A stretch of 64,000 nt of DNA from Typhlomys cinereus. Lineage: Eukaryota; Chordata; Mammalia; Rodentia; Platacanthomyidae. The translations under genes were made by a program, and so were the position numbers. The notes beneath the pieces are model-generated. The model did not search any database and had not been told where the DNA came from. It saw nothing but the letters and a program-made list of their open reading frames with translations. Below, piece by piece: positions 1 through 12,829 of this stretch (positions within the stretch are counted from its first letter, which is position 1; each line of letters starts with the position of its first letter). The DNA lies in contig JALPQD010000004.1 in the NCBI GenBank assembly GCA_023101885.1, forward strand, positions 13,475,688-13,539,687, given 5' to 3'.

Positions 1-850
1 GTGACTGTCCCATGACTTGACTCTCTAGGAACTACAGTCCCTTCACTACCTCCCTTAAGATTATTTCTATATGTATTACTTATCAATTAAATGATTTATA
101 TATTCATTGATCAGCACACCTTTCCCTACACACTGAAGTCTGAAAGAAAAAATGGAAATGAACAGAGAGCAGAAAGTAAAATGAGCACGCATATCAGAAT
201 CCTGTGTGTGGGTAATACTGGATTCCCCGGCAAGGCATGCTGAAGCTGACGTTTTTCTCTTTCCACTTTGATCGAAAAAAATAATAATAATAATGAAGAG
301 GTCCTTGACCTTAAAGTTGCAGTAACTTCCATGTCCCAGGAGAAGGACATAGATAAGGCTTTTCATCTTCACTTGATCTTACTCAAAAGGCCGATAGGCG
401 ATGGGGCTTTTCATCTTCAAATAAGATCCTGCTCTTTCCCTGTTTTCATACAAATCCTGGCTACATATGTGACCACAGTGGGGGTAGCTGGCTATAAATT
501 CAGAATTTTGCACTTTTTTTCAGCGTGCCGGGAGTGAGGACTCACCTTTTAGGAGTGATAAATGCATGCTGACTGCTCCATACTGTCTCTTGGATCGGGG
601 AGACTCCAGGCTCCAGGAAAGGCTGCTAGCTCTTGCAGCTAAAAGTTTGTCTACACTGGACCAACCCTGATGCTTTGCCCAAACACACAGCTTCTACTGG
701 AAAGTTAGCCAAGGGGAGGGCTGCCAATGTTTTTTTTTGGGGGGGGGGGCTACCCAGTTTTTATAGTTTTGAGAGGAACATTCTGGTCTTAGTCATATGG
801 CTCATCTGTCACTCTTTTCCTCAATTCCCAAAATATCCCTTAGAATATAA
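1..850. other. Unannotated non-coding DNA
   Basis: I see nothing assignable here. Short open frames on both strands overlap each other and show no domain. A G-run (about 730-750) and a short ATA-type run (about 280-295) are simple sequence. Confidence 0.5.
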
Positions 851-990
851 CAACTACCATGCAGAAGACTGTGTGGTGTCATGTGTAATCCCACTAGTTT
901 GAGACTAGTCTTGACTATAAAATGTGTACCAGGCCAGCTTAGATTATATAACGAGACTGTCTTAAAACTTCACTCCAAGAAAAGAGAAAA
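850..990 (+). repeat. B1-like SINE fragment
   Basis: The stretch has the order of a 7SL-derived rodent B1: a 'taatcccac' box, then 'gagactagtcttgactat', then 'ccaggccagctt', then a degraded A-rich tail with 'aagaaaagagaaaa'. It is diverged and lacks the 5' head. Assignment rests on recognising the B1 order, not on alignment. Confidence 0.5.
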
Positions 991-1574
991 GGCTGTGAAG
1001 GAGTAAAACTGAATTAACAGTGAAAAAATTATGGGTACAGGGAATATATTTTGCATCTTAAATTCTTCAGTTAAATGTCTGTCATAAGAGCTCCCTCCAG
1101 ACTCAGAATTCAGACTTTCTTTCTTCACCCTCAGAGAACTCAATCCAGGAACTGAAGTGGATGTCTGAAGCAGGTAGTGCTGAACCTTGTATATAAATGT
1201 TCTTTTCTATATACCCTGCAATGCTGCTATATGATACCAGAGTTGACTCATCCCTCCTGTGTTCTGTGTCCTCTGAATCACTGCTCTTATGCTTTATAGC
1301 CATAATTAAACACAGGAATGACCCCAGGTACCATGATGTGATGACAGTTCATCTGATAACATGGCTAGCAAGTGACTATTGGGTGAGTAGCATATACAAC
1401 ATGGATACACAGCACAAAGGGACTGTTTACATCATTGGAGAGATGAGGCTGTTTGATGCGAGATATCATGCTATTACTCAGAAAGGCATGTGATATGACT
1501 TATTTATTTCCTTATTCTTCCATCTAATGTCTTCTGAACCCAAGTGATCATAGGCAACTGCAACATTAGAAACT

Positions 1575-1805
1575 GAAAGAGTGTAACCATGGGCAAAGGA
1601 AGATGATTATGCTATTCGTTTGTTGTGGAATCCTACAGGCAAAAGTGGATTTGAATTTTCACTAAACTACCTCTGTAACTTGACCATTGACTTAATTTCT
1701 CTGTGCCTCCATTTTCCTATCTGTAAAACAGGGTTATTTCAAGACATTATATCTGTAAAATGTTCTGGACACTTCCTGACATTTCATAAATGACATATAA
1801 ACACC
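1575..1805 (+). repeat. MIR SINE, ancient
   Basis: This matches the MIR layout: the tail of the core around 'tggatttgaattttcact', then 'taacttgaccattgactta', 'ctgtgcctccattttcc' and 'ctgtaaaacagggtt'. MIR is a mammal-wide tRNA-derived SINE, no longer active. The copy is strongly diverged. Confidence 0.6.
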
Positions 1806-2104
1806 TGGGCAGAAATGTTTCTGCCATCTATAGATAAAGGCTGACTCTCTGATAGAGAACCAGTCCCTCAATTCTGAGTTGCCTTGTGTCATCACATTCT
1901 AAGGGGCTTTTTCCATCTTTCCCAAGCTCTGTCTCTCCCATATCTGGATTATAAATTAGAGCATTAATGGGTTTCTTTTGCCTTACTTCACTCATCCTTT
2001 CTCTCTATTGTATCAATACTCATGGGTTATGCTTCTACCATATGCCGCCTTGCACATGTTCTAATGCTACCTGTATTTCAGTCTTAGACTGATTTCTTGG
2101 GTAG

Positions 2105-2215
2105 TTTTTTTTTTTTTTTCATTTTTCCCCTCTTAATGTTGGGAATTGAGTCAGGCCCTTCCAAATTCTATGCTAGCATTTTACCCTAAACTATAGCGCC
2201 TCTCTCATTCTGACA
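2105..2215 (-). repeat. Degraded rodent SINE, reverse orientation
   Basis: A T-run of about 15 (reversed A-tail) is followed by 'ttgggaattgagtcaggccc' and 'ctatagcgcctctctc', which resembles the reversed tRNA-like head of B4/ID-type SINEs. The copy is old and the family call is tentative. Confidence 0.35.
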
Positions 2216-2229
2216 ATTCCAGTTCGTGC

Positions 2230-4550
2230 TCTTGGATTTCTGTTTTTTTCCATGCCTTGAGCTTCCATGGTGGCTTGTGATTTCTTGCTAGGCATTGTGT
2301 GCCTTATGAAAGAAGTGATCTAGCTCTCCTGAGAGAGAGTGTTGCTGTTCTTGGCCATTTAAATGTTTATTTAGAGATACGATGGGTTATTCAGCCCCTA
2401 TGAGCAGATGAAATACTACTCTACAGTCTGTTTTCAGATGCTCTTCATTTTGCTTTGAAATGAGTAATAATAATTCATTTTTGAAATGAGCAAAATGAGG
2501 TGATAGTACAGAAGGTAAGGGCTGTTTTTCCTTTAAAGTATCTTCACTACTACTATAATCAAGTCTTCTGATACTGCTTTAGCCCAAGGCCTTGGCATTT
2601 GGTGCCAGTGCCCCAGTTTAAGCAGAGATAAGTGTTCCACATTTTTAAGTGTGGGTAAGATCAGCACCTAACAGGCTCTGCCACCGAGATTACAGGAATC
2701 TGGTAAAGGAGCCAACCAATGACAAAGGAAGGTTGGCATTATCTATTGATGATTTACTCTACCAACCTGATAGTGCCCAGCCAGGGTCTGCATCTATGGC
2801 TCTGCCTAGGATGCCAGGGGCTCATGTATTGCCTCAGCTTCAAATCCCCCCTTTGTTGCCTCATTGTGAAAGTAGATCAGGCTTCAAATGCTTGTCCTTG
2901 GCCAGAAGGCGTGCTGTCAGAACATGCTGGGAAGACATTGAAGGAAGTAGGTGCTCTGCTTCCTCATCATTATGGGAGCTTGAATAATGCTGCATTGGCA
3001 TTGCTTGCTCCTTGGCCCTTGAGGTTTTCACTGGTGCTAAGCGTTCACAAGGTGCAGTTTATCCAGGGCTTTCCCCAGCACTTAGGTTGGGCAGAAGTGT
3101 CATGCTGACGATTCCCAGATGGTACAGTCCTGTGTGCTAACCCAGATTTCTACATTCTCTACTTATATTCTGTGGGACTGGATATATGAAAATCTAGCTC
3201 CTTTACTTTAAAAGGTGTTCAATAGCACACTAGATCCAGCAGAACTATCCTTCATTCTGCCTGACTTCCTCCAGTGCCCAAGAATTTGTTACCTGTAATG
3301 TTCCCATTGTTGACAGAAAGCAATGCCCATGTTGTCTGGGCCTCACCCCTCCATCAGCACCCTGATATAATCAGTCTCCTGGACTTGATGCACCCCTTCT
3401 TGGTAGACTTGGTAGATTTGGTTCACCCAAGTGCTGGTAGTTTTATGTGGGATGCTTCTGGCTGAGCATCCCAGCAAAACTCTCCATCCTCCCATGACTA
3501 CGCTAGACTTTTCCAATGAGATATGATTCCTACTTCCACACTTGTTCTTTCTTGAGTACTTTTTTCTGCCTTACGATATCTTTTAGCGTTGCCAGTTTGC
3601 ATTTATTAAGTGTTCTCCTTTCCTTTGGTAATAGTTCTTTGTATCAATTTTGCCTGCTTTAGATATTTGCCGTGATAGCTAATTTTCTTTGTTGGTATCT
3701 AGTTGTTTCGCCAAACACCATTCTAAGTACTGTGAGAAGTACTTTTTAGATACAATATTAAAATCAGAAAACTTGGAATAATACAGATTATCCTCCACAC
3801 TTTGGAGGGTCTCACTCAATTAGCTGAATGTCTCAAGAGACAAAGACGGAGGCCCTCTAGATGAAGAAGGCACCTTCAGGCTCTCACCCCTCAATATCCA
3901 TTCATTGGTTCTGTGTTCTTTGGAGGATGATGATCCTTAATACACCGATTACACTGAGCTTATTCTCTTTTCCTCCCTTTTCCCTTTCCCTTGCCTTTTC
4001 CTTTCCCACTTCCTCCTTCCCTCCCTACCGTGTGCCCTCCTTCTTTCCTTCATTTTTCTCTTCCTTCCTTCTCTTCTTCAGCCCCTAAGCTGCACATGAA
4101 GCCTCACTACATTATGAATGTACTCAGATGGATGCACTCATGAACACATCAGAAACACTCACCTGACGCTCTCCTGTGGTTCTTCAAGCCCCTTCACGAG
4201 CTGTAGTCGTAAGTCCACGTGCTTACTGCTTCTCTTCCTATGCGCAAGGTCCCTGATATTCACTTTCCACTTTCCATATTCTTTCTTCCATTCCCATCCC
4301 AACCATCCTTCATGACACTGCTCAATTTCCATTGTTCTTGAACCGCATAGACCTCTCTCTTCCTGCAAAGCATGCTCATGTCGCACAACTAAATATTGAA
4401 GTGTATGGACTCAGCATGGGACAGCTTAAAAAAATGACATTGAAGTCTTATTGTTTGTCCGGCACTTTGGTACACTCTTTTTTTTTTTTTAAGATGACTT
4501 ATGAGTGTGAAACGTGACAAATGATATTGATGTTAGTTTTTCGAGTGTCA
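2230..4550. other. Non-coding DNA with unassigned overlapping ORFs
   Basis: Two plus-strand frames are open together at about 2649-3108 (112 and 129 codons). Neither reads as a known protein and there is no splice context. 3960-4085 is a pyrimidine-rich tract (CCTTT/CTTCC). No gene, RNA or named repeat could be supported otherwise. Confidence 0.4.
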
Positions 4551-4559
4551 ATTATGTGG

Positions 4560-4720
4560 GAGATAGCTTACATTGTCTTATTTATCTCTATGAATTTTAA
4601 AATATTCCCCACATTTTATATGTGCGGAAAATGAGGCATATTGACTTATTTGTGTCCATGAAGTTAAGGGTCCATACTAGAGCAAACATTAAACTTCAGG
4701 TTGATCATCCCGCTGTTAGA
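4560..4720 (-). repeat. MIR SINE fragment, reverse
   Basis: The order 'cacattttatatgtgcgga', 'aatgaggcatattgac', 'gtccatgaagttaaggg' follows the reversed MIR core (usually 'ttacagatgaggaaactgag...aagttaag...'). It is very diverged. Confidence 0.4.
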
Positions 4721-4860
4721 TCAAGATTATAATCAGCAGAAATGTCATAAGGGGGAGTTCACTGTAGTGTACCAGAATTTTTATTTTACTGTTTTAGTTG
4801 AATGAATTCTGGTAAAACAGAAAAATGTAGAATTTGTTACTTTAGGTGACACCATCACTA

Positions 4861-4944
4861 TCATTCATCTTCAGAACTGTCTTCGTCTTCCCTAACTGAA
4901 ATTCCGAACTCATCAGCAATAGCTGCTGCACAGCTCTCCGGTCC
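4861..4944 (-). pseudogene. Possible C-terminal coding relic, acidic tail
   Basis: On the minus strand 27 codons are open before a TGA at 4863-4861, with TAA and TGA stops just upstream. The peptide ends in an acidic, serine-containing tail (REDEDSSEDE) after AAAIADEFGIS, which looks more protein-like than random. Adjacent minus-strand frames are also partly open upstream, as expected if a processed pseudogene had suffered frameshifts. I do not recognise the parent, and a frame of this length is common by chance. Confidence 0.15.
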
Positions 4945-5079
4945 TTATCATTGGTCCCTGATGTCCACCACAGAACTCTTTCTGGGACTGTGATTTACTT
5001 AAGCACCTCATGTAGATGCAACATGCAGATTTGGCACTTTTGTGACCATAGCGTGACACCACATAGCGTGTCTTCAAGT

Positions 5080-5620
5080 TTCTTCCACGTCATAGAATAA
5101 ATTACAATTTCATTCCTTTTTTATAAAATTGAGTTCTATTCTACAGCATGTATGTGCCAGTATGTATGTTATTAGCTTTCCATCTGTTGGGACCCACCTA
5201 GGCTGCTTGTATCTCTTCATGGATAATAAGGCTACCTTATCTATGGGCATGCCAATAACTGTAGGGGTCAGAGGAGATTCATAGAAGAAATGTTTATCTG
5301 TTGAATCATGAGGTAACCCTAGGTTTCAGTGTTCTGAAGGACTGCCACACTCTTTCACACTGCTTGTGTGATTTTTCCATTTCCCCCAGCAGGGTAAGAC
5401 AGTCTTGGTTTCTCCTCATCCTTACCAACATCTGCTCTTTTCCTGGCCTTTAAATAATTGCTATCACTGGAAATGAAGGCATGGCTGGATGTGGTCTTGA
5501 CTTTTATTTTCCTAATGGTTAGTGGCACTAAGCAACTTTTCATGTGCTTGTAGGTAATTTGCACATTTTGGGAGAAATTTCTAATAGAGTTATTTGCCTA
5601 TTTTTAATCAGCTTTCTCTT
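5080..5620 (-). repeat. Ancient L1 (L1M-like) fragment, reverse
   Basis: The region reads like the complement of an old mammalian L1 ORF2/3' end. Blocks are 'ttctattctacagcatg', 'aggctgcttgtatctcttcat', 'ggactgccacactctttcac' and 'cctaatggttagtggcact'. Reading frames are destroyed. It has the same character as 52.36-52.98 kb. Confidence 0.55.
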
Positions 5621-5629
5621 TTAATTAGT

Positions 5630-7490
5630 TAATTTTAATAGACAAATAATTATCATGTACTCATCACACATAAGATGTTGTTGTAAAAATATGTATTTAC
5701 TGTGGAATGGCTGTTAGGTTAATTAATATACGTCATGTAGTGGTTTTGTGGATACTTGAAATCTACTTTTAGCAATTTTTATTACTTAATCATCTCTTCT
5801 GGGACATTTTCTATCAAATACTTTATGTATGGGCTTATATGTTCCCCTGATAATCACCATATAATTATGGATTTTCTTTTTTATCTTTTGAGGAGTCAAA
5901 TTAGATTAGGAACCTGGGAGTCTGATTTATTATTCTTAAGTAAGGAGCTGCATGATCAAGGTACCTGTTTATTATCCAAAGATAGCATGTGTACATATAT
6001 AAACAAGGGAAGAGAAACTAATAGGGCTAAATTCTGATGGGAGATCTCTTTTGTACATCTGAAGAACACAGCGGTCTGCTGGTGCATTGTTTCTATGAAC
6101 AGAAACAGAAAGCTCCTTCTCCCTGATGACTTACTGAGAGATGATGTCCTTTGAGTCACTGGGGAGCACCAGGGAGGTAACAAAAGGGGCAGAGAACCTC
6201 TTTTGGGTTTTGGCTGGGAGCTTTGAGCAAACCTCTTTCTGTCTAATTTTAAGAAGTCTTCTTAGTGGCCTAGGCATTTGACAAAAGGAAAGCTAACTGC
6301 ACGTTTGTTTGCTGAACATGGAATAGTGTGTTCTCCAGCGAATGCTGCCCGTGGCTCTTATTCTTCTTCATGTCCTAAAAGGTTTGTCTTAATGTCCCTT
6401 AATGAGTTGGGCAAAGGTATAAAATATTATACGGTAAACAAAGGAACAGACAAATGAAGTTAAATAATTTGACCAAGGAAATTCACCTGATTGTTGATAA
6501 AACTTGGATGTGAACCAAGGCATTTATAAATGGCAGATACACTAAATGTCACACTCATATTAACCCAGGATTTGAGGAATGTTATTATCACTTATCCTCA
6601 TAGATTAAAAAAAGGTTAGAGAAGCTCCTTGCAGTAGAGGACTTGAGGCAGGGATTCTCTTATTTATAACCTAGAGCTGGTGTTCTTCATCTCTTGTTAG
6701 ACAATCTATTTTACCTAGATCTTAGGAGTTCAGGTGGACATAGACTCATCAGAACATAATTATGTTTTCTTCCCCCATAGTAGTCTGGGCAATACCAGGT
6801 CCTGAGGAAATTATCTATTAAATATTCTTTGATGAGATAGACAGTGGATAAGGGGTCCATGTGTCTGGAATTCAGCATCAAGGTTTCTCATGAGGTAAGT
6901 GTCTTTTGTCTTGCTGTGTTCCTAAGCAATAGTATTTGCTGTTTAATTCTGCTACCAATAATTTATCCCTCTCCCTGACTTTGGGTGAAGGATATTTCCA
7001 GTGGCTTTGGCTTCATTAAACCCTTAGGGCCCCAGGAAAAGAGAAGCCTGGAATTGTGGCACATGCTGCTTAGTCCAGAATGTGAGGGTAGACAAGAAAA
7101 ATTAGGCTTGAAATCAGAATACATGAAGATGTGGAGATAGTATTTCAGTCATCACTGACTAGACCAACACTTTGCAGCGATCTGTATAGGCTTAATCTTT
7201 ACTTTGTTCCACATTTGTACCGAAGCAGCAGAATCAAGTGGTACTAATTTGCTCTTCAGTGGAAAAACACTTTAAACCTGAAAGCTAAGTGGTATTTTCT
7301 TATAAAGTATGCTAACTCCATAAGTGCAACTTTCATTCCGCTCACATGAATTCTTATTTATAAAAAAAGAACAGATCCTGCTGTGGCTAGGTAGCTAAGG
7401 GAACATACTGTTTGGGGATGAGAGACTGCAACTTGTTGAAATCAAGAAAACAAGTTAACAGCCAAAAGGAGGACCACTTTCAACTCTTTG
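5630..7490. other. Non-coding DNA, one old SINE within
   Basis: Apart from the reversed MIR at 6425-6590 I see no gene, RNA or named repeat. Open frames are short and overlap on both strands. Confidence 0.4.
6425..6590 (-). repeat. MIR SINE, reverse
   Basis: The order 'ggaacagacaaatgaagtta', 'aataatttgaccaaggaaat', 'gataaaacttggatgtgaacc' follows the reversed MIR core (usually 'gaggctcagagaagttaagtaacttgcccaaggtcacacagc...ggattcgaacc'). Diverged, inactive. Confidence 0.55.
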
Positions 7491-7494
7491 TCTG

Positions 7495-7865
7495 TGTGGT
7501 GGTTAGTATTGTTATCCTGATGCCCCATTTATTTGCAAGATTGTGATTGACCTCTGAAAGTAATTGTGGAGGATTGTCTTGATTGCATTAATGATGTGGG
7601 AAGACCCAACCCATTGTGGGATGGACAGGTCCCTAGGCAGATGATCTGAGACTGTGAAGAGGAGAGCTAGGCTAGCATAGGCAGACAGGCAAACAAGGGT
7701 GCATTGGTCTTGGTCCTTTGCTCTGGCTGTGGATGCAGTGTGACCAGCTGCTTCAAACTCTTTCGGTGTAATTTCTGCAGGGGGGTGGATGTAACCTGGA
7801 AATGTGAATTGAGCCTTTTCCCTCCCAAGGGATTGGGTTGGATATTTTGTTGCACCAATGTGTAA
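7495..7865 (+). repeat. Old interspersed repeat, family A, copy 1
   Basis: This shares an ordered set of blocks with the split copy at 13.67-14.67 kb: 'gatgtgggaagac', then 'ggcagatg', 'caggcaaaca', 'gctctggctgtggat', 'gtaacctggaaat', ending with 'gcaccaatg' (here) or 'acagcaatg' (there). I recall similar rodent repeats beginning near 'gtcaacttgacac' but cannot name the family. No coding potential. Confidence 0.55.
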
Positions 7866-7869
7866 TGAA

Positions 7870-9770
7870 ACTAAAACACTAAACCAGCTTTCATTTGTTT
7901 GTTTTCTCCTGAGGATTATGTTACCTGATTTATAGGTATGGGTTTAGATACTGCTAGTGCTATCCCTTTAGGACTGCACAGTCACCTTTCATGTCAATTT
8001 GAATTAAGCACATTTATGTAATAGTGTTATATAAACATCAGGCACAAAATTAGCAATAATGTGAATATTATAAACTAGTTTTAAAAAACCACAAGGATCT
8101 TAAAACAGTGGGGCTAGGAAAGCTTCTTTCACTCTAGATATCTCTAATTGTTTGCTAAAGTACCTACCATTCATTAAGATTGGCTCTGACACTCGGGATT
8201 GCATGCCTTACATAAAATGCTGCAATCTTATTGCAACCTCACAGGATGGCACATTCTTTTCTATGCAGTAATAGTGAGTAGGTGCTCATCTGGTGGGTGG
8301 ATGAGGTGAAAGGGCAGTGTGGCAGGAAAAGGCTGATTAGTCATTAACTTTTCAGCCTGGATTCATCTACCCACCTTTCAACCCTTCCTGGTTTATGGAC
8401 AAGACTTGTATTTCCAGCTGAGGTTGCATAGTAACTTGGGACATCCCATTGAATTGAGGTGAAAGTTTGATCTTCTGAATTTTATACTTGGATTCCCTTC
8501 CTTCTTTCTCCCTTTTGCCTTCCCTCCCTTTATCCTTCTTTTACTCTCTCCCTTATTTTCAAGTAATATATGTGTGCATATATAAACCTTTATACATAAG
8601 TCACACATAGCTTTTATTTTCAAATAATCACCACATTCATAAGAACTTGAAAAATATACGGTCATTCCTCCATATTGATGGAGGGCTTGGTTCCATGGTC
8701 TCTTATGATGATTAAATCACTTCTATAAGTGATGTAGAATTTGCACATAACTCATGCAAATTCTCCCATAAACTTTAAAACATCACTAGATTATGAATAT
8801 CTTCTGATTCAATGTAAATGTTATGCAGCAATTATCATTCTCTATTATTTGGATAATATTATCAAGATGCAAGTCCACACATACTGAGTTACAAACACAT
8901 AATTTTAGAATATCTTTGACTGTGGCTAGTAGATCAAGGGCTATGAAGAGCCAGCTGTAATAGAGAGGGTCCTGTGTAGTTTCTACTCTGTTCCCACAAT
9001 AGTATTATCTTATATCTTTATAGTAGCACTTGTCTTTCTAAAATACAGTAGTAGCTCATTGAGTTTCAGAAACTAGGAAGAATATCTATATGAAGATGCT
9101 GTTTTCTCCTTCTTTGGTCTAAAACTAGGGGAGGTGTCATGATGTGTTCATAATTCTCTCATATAAGACCCAGAAAGGGTGATTGATGACATTTTTCATT
9201 ATTGTATTTTGAGGTTTATGAGTGATTTAGAGTAAAGCAAAACTAGAGTGTGGTCCCACCTCCCAGGCCCCATCATCCTCCCTGGGATAGGCTCAACCTA
9301 TTGCTCCCTGATTACTGCCCCCCATGTTGCCCTCTACTTCACACAGGTTCTGGTTATGGACACAAAAGAGTTAAGGTAAGGAGGAGGCACTGGGTGTTCT
9401 CCATGATACATCAAGATACAGATAGTAGTGAAAGAAAGATGAACACTTTGAATGTCCACCTTAGATGAAAATATTCATGTCATACTGGGTGGCGTGCATT
9501 ACCACCAAACACATTTTTACAACCCATCTTCTTACAAGAAACTCGGGCATGAAGATGAATACTCATTAGGAAATAAGAAGCTTCAACCAAAGCTGAGAGG
9601 AATACTTGTTTGTCAAAGGTGAAAATAATTCTTCTAATGCCACAGATCTTCCTGCAGACTTGATAAGGTCAAGTCATGGTGCTCTGAACCACAGTCTCCG
9701 TGCTGTAGAACCAGTCCCTACAGTCCTTGCAGGCCCTTCATAAAGAACATGACCCTTATAGGCATTTGAG
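7870..9770. other. Non-coding DNA, no assignable gene
   Basis: 8170-8290 may hold a reversed MIR remnant ('gcaatcttattgcaacctcacagga'). An open plus-strand frame at 9250-9468 is proline-rich at its start and has no recognisable domain or splice context. Nothing else could be supported. Confidence 0.35.
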
Positions 9771-9935
9771 ATGAACCCCAGTGGGTCCCATATGCAAAAC
9801 AATATGAAAGTAGGAGGGGGGAATGGCTGGGAAGGAGAAAGTATGAAGCGGGATGGGGGTAGGATGGATAGTAAGGGGTAAAAACTCATGAATTCATTGT
9901 ATTTCTATAAAAAATGTCAACGAATAAAAAAACCT
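9770..9935 (+). repeat. Old L1-type 3' end with purine-rich tail
   Basis: A G/A-rich block ('aggaggggggaatggctggg', 'gcgggatgggggtaggatgg') is followed by 'attgtatttctataaaaaat' and 'aataaaaaaacctg'. The order purine tract, short linker, A-rich tail is the rodent L1 3' UTR pattern, also seen at 44.0, 45.6, 51.3 and 56.0 kb. Confidence 0.4.
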
Positions 9936-9939
9936 GAAT

Positions 9940-12825
9940 TTCAGGTTTTGTCAGACCCTGATTCGAATCCATATAAGACATGGTCCCAGCTCTGCGCTTT
10001 TGCTAATGCCATTTTCATGCCTTCAATGAAGATGAAGCATCATTCCTTTCTCTGTCACGTTGTACTCGTCACTGTTTCTGCCTCTGCCTGTGTTGTTACT
10101 GACTCAGGCTGCCCATACAGTCAAGAAGAAGCTTGCCTCCTCATGGAGTTGTAACTGAATTCCCTCTCAGCTGAAACCCCCTCCCATCCTGATAATCCTC
10201 TATGAATTGTAGTTACTACTTTTTATGTGAACATTCATATTTAACACTGATGCAATGATGATGTTGCCCCCACAAGAATGGGAAGTTAAATGTCCTCTTC
10301 CCTTGAGCAACCTTGAACTGTGCCCAGTGTACATTTGTTGAGAGATTTCCTTACTTCTTGTTTTCTCTTCTCCAAACCCTGGAGTATGTAAATGCCATGT
10401 TTTGATTTCTCTTTGTCCATGCTTGTTGCCAAAGCATGGACATGGACCGGGTGGGGGGAACGAGGGGAATGGCGAGCCAGCGGGATCACCTCCCAGACCC
10501 CTGGGAGTCATGCGAGCAGCAGCAGGCAGAGGATGAGTTTGCTGCAGACTCAGCTTTATCCAGGCAGTGTTTGGGCTTATGGGTCAGAGGTCCAATCAGG
10601 TGTGTCCAGGTTAGATGGCCACTTCCCATTGGTTGTTCGTACCTCCGGCTGTATGGTTCCTCTGTTGGGACATGTCTGGAGCATGTCCAAACTTGTTCAG
10701 GCTTGTCTGAGCCAGATCTCCTGGATTTGGGAGCCAGGGCTAAGTCTCCCTGAATCGATAGTGCCACACATGTTGTTAACTGCTTGGTGGAGGATGATTC
10801 ATTTTCATCTCCCACAATGCCTAGAAAAAAATCTAAGGAATCCACATGATTCCTTTGAGTAAAAATACAAGAACAAATAATGCCAAGGACGACATTTCTT
10901 TTCTTTTGTAGGCTAATAGATATGGCATGACTCCAGAGAGATCCAAACTAATTGTTGAAACAAACAGCACGTACCATTTAGCCTTCAGTGCATCTGGACC
11001 AAAGACAGCCTTGGGAAAGTGTGTAATCAGCTAAGGACAAATTACCTTCTGTGTGATCCTGTTGTTTATCATACTGACATCCTGTCTAGTCCATTGGTTG
11101 GTTTTGTGACTTGTGAGATGAAATGTTTCCAAAACTAGAAACCGTGGTAGGGCTTAACTATTGCAAGAGAGATCAGAGCAAGCAGGAGCCTTCTTATGAA
11201 TATTGGGTGTATGTGTTATTCTTTCTGCAAAATATTTGAATTGTATGAAATTGAAATTTGTCATGCAAATCAGTTTGGGAACATACAGGATGTGGAGAAG
11301 ATGAGGCAAGGCGTGCATCTTCAGAGTCACAGGTACAGTGCAGAAAAGAAACCATTACATTAAAATGGTGCACATCAAAGCAATAGACGAGTGAGGAGTC
11401 CTGGCTGCTGTGGGTGAGAAAAACACGAAGCCAGCTGCCCAGTTAACCTGGGTCGAGATGAGGTTTCACGTGATAAGAGCAGGAAGCATCAGAGCTCACC
11501 TAGTTACTACTGGATACATCGAGTGACAGACTTAGTGACATGGATGCTGGCACAGAGAGCAGAGTCGAAACTTTCTTGAATTCGTCTGTACAACTCCATC
11601 TCCCCTGTCTCCAGAGAGCAGTTTCTCACAAGTGAGCCCCGAGCCTCATGGTTTTCCATGGCACTCCCAGGGCTGAAATGCACGATGATGTATCCATCTC
11701 CTCATTTATGCAAGTTCCTAGGGTGGGAAGGCTGTGAGGGCCTAGGAGTTCCATTTCAGACACAGATAATGGAAACAGAAAGGGCGGTTGAGATGGGGAC
11801 AGTATGTGACTCCCTCCTTCCCCCCAAAAATAACAACTATGCAAATTACCAAAATATTGAAAGTCCCAAGATAATATTTTCTGTGGATAGATCCTTCTTC
11901 AGGCGTGGCCTGTAGGTGCTCTTGGGGTGGCGTGATACTATGGTGATAGACGATAGTAGTAAATAGATATTATGATGATCACACAGCGAGTGATCTTAGA
12001 AAATTCTGCAGGTGGGAACCTGGAAGGCTCATGCTTCGTCTTCTCTCTGGGAAAGCTTAGTATGTGCAGAGTTTCCTCTCTTCCTACATGTCTGCTTGTC
12101 TTCTGTCTTCTAGCTAGCATTTGAAAACAACCATAGACTTTAGCAAAGCTTCACAGAGGCCACATCCTGAACTAATGCACACAGGAATGTGCTACTGTAA
12201 TCAGCCAGGTCAGGCCCTGTGCATGGAGCAAGAAGTGGAAAGTGGTGCTCAGAGAGACCAAATGGCATTGGGCTAGAAAGTTACGACCTTCCTGTCTTCT
12301 GCTGTGAAGAGCATCTTCATATAAAGAAAAAATTCTTTATAGCCAGGATCTGTTCCCCAAGCACATCCTTCCCCCCAAAAAAAGTATCCACACTCATGTT
12401 AACCACCACCCTGGGCCTTGATTCTCCTCTTGTTGGGGCAGAGCAAAGTTTGCCTTTAGACTGGCTCTCTTTGGGCTTTGACATAAGCTTTTCCATTGGC
12501 TAGATGTTTCCAGCTGGCAAGTAAGTTATTTATTTGTCTAAATCCTAGTAAAACAGAACTTGCTATCTAAGACTGATGGCTCTAGTGTGCCAAACAGTAC
12601 CCAGGGGTTCCAGTTTCTGCCAAAACAAAGAGTGGCTTGGGAGCTAAAGAAATCTTAGCAAGTCCACTTGGCCCACTTCCTAGCCTATCACTTCGCCTTA
12701 GCCCACAATCATTATTATCTGACACAGTCATTTTGCTGGAATTGCTGTAGCTGCATCTCTGGTAGCCTTTCTGTTTCTTTAATCCCTCTTCAAGCTATGC
12801 TCCACCTTAATGACTCAAAACAATG
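9940..12825. other. Non-coding DNA around an LTR-like segment
   Basis: Except for the LTR-like segment near 10.43-10.69 kb there is no assignable feature. The 156-codon plus-strand frame at 10392-10862 and its 119-codon minus-strand mirror lie over that segment and are not evidence of a gene. Confidence 0.4.
10430..10690 (-). mobile_element. Possible solo LTR of an endogenous retrovirus
   Basis: Read on the minus strand, the segment starts near 'tgtcccaacagagg', carries two CCAAT/ATTGG-type boxes and an ATAAAG signal ('ctggataaagctgag'), and ends in a GC-richer, C-rich stretch. This U3-R-U5-like organisation and local GC content unlike its neighbours suggest a short LTR. No clear target duplication was found, so the boundaries are approximate. 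Only non-coding LTR sequence is present; no viral gene. Confidence 0.3.
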
Positions 12826-12829
12826 AAGA

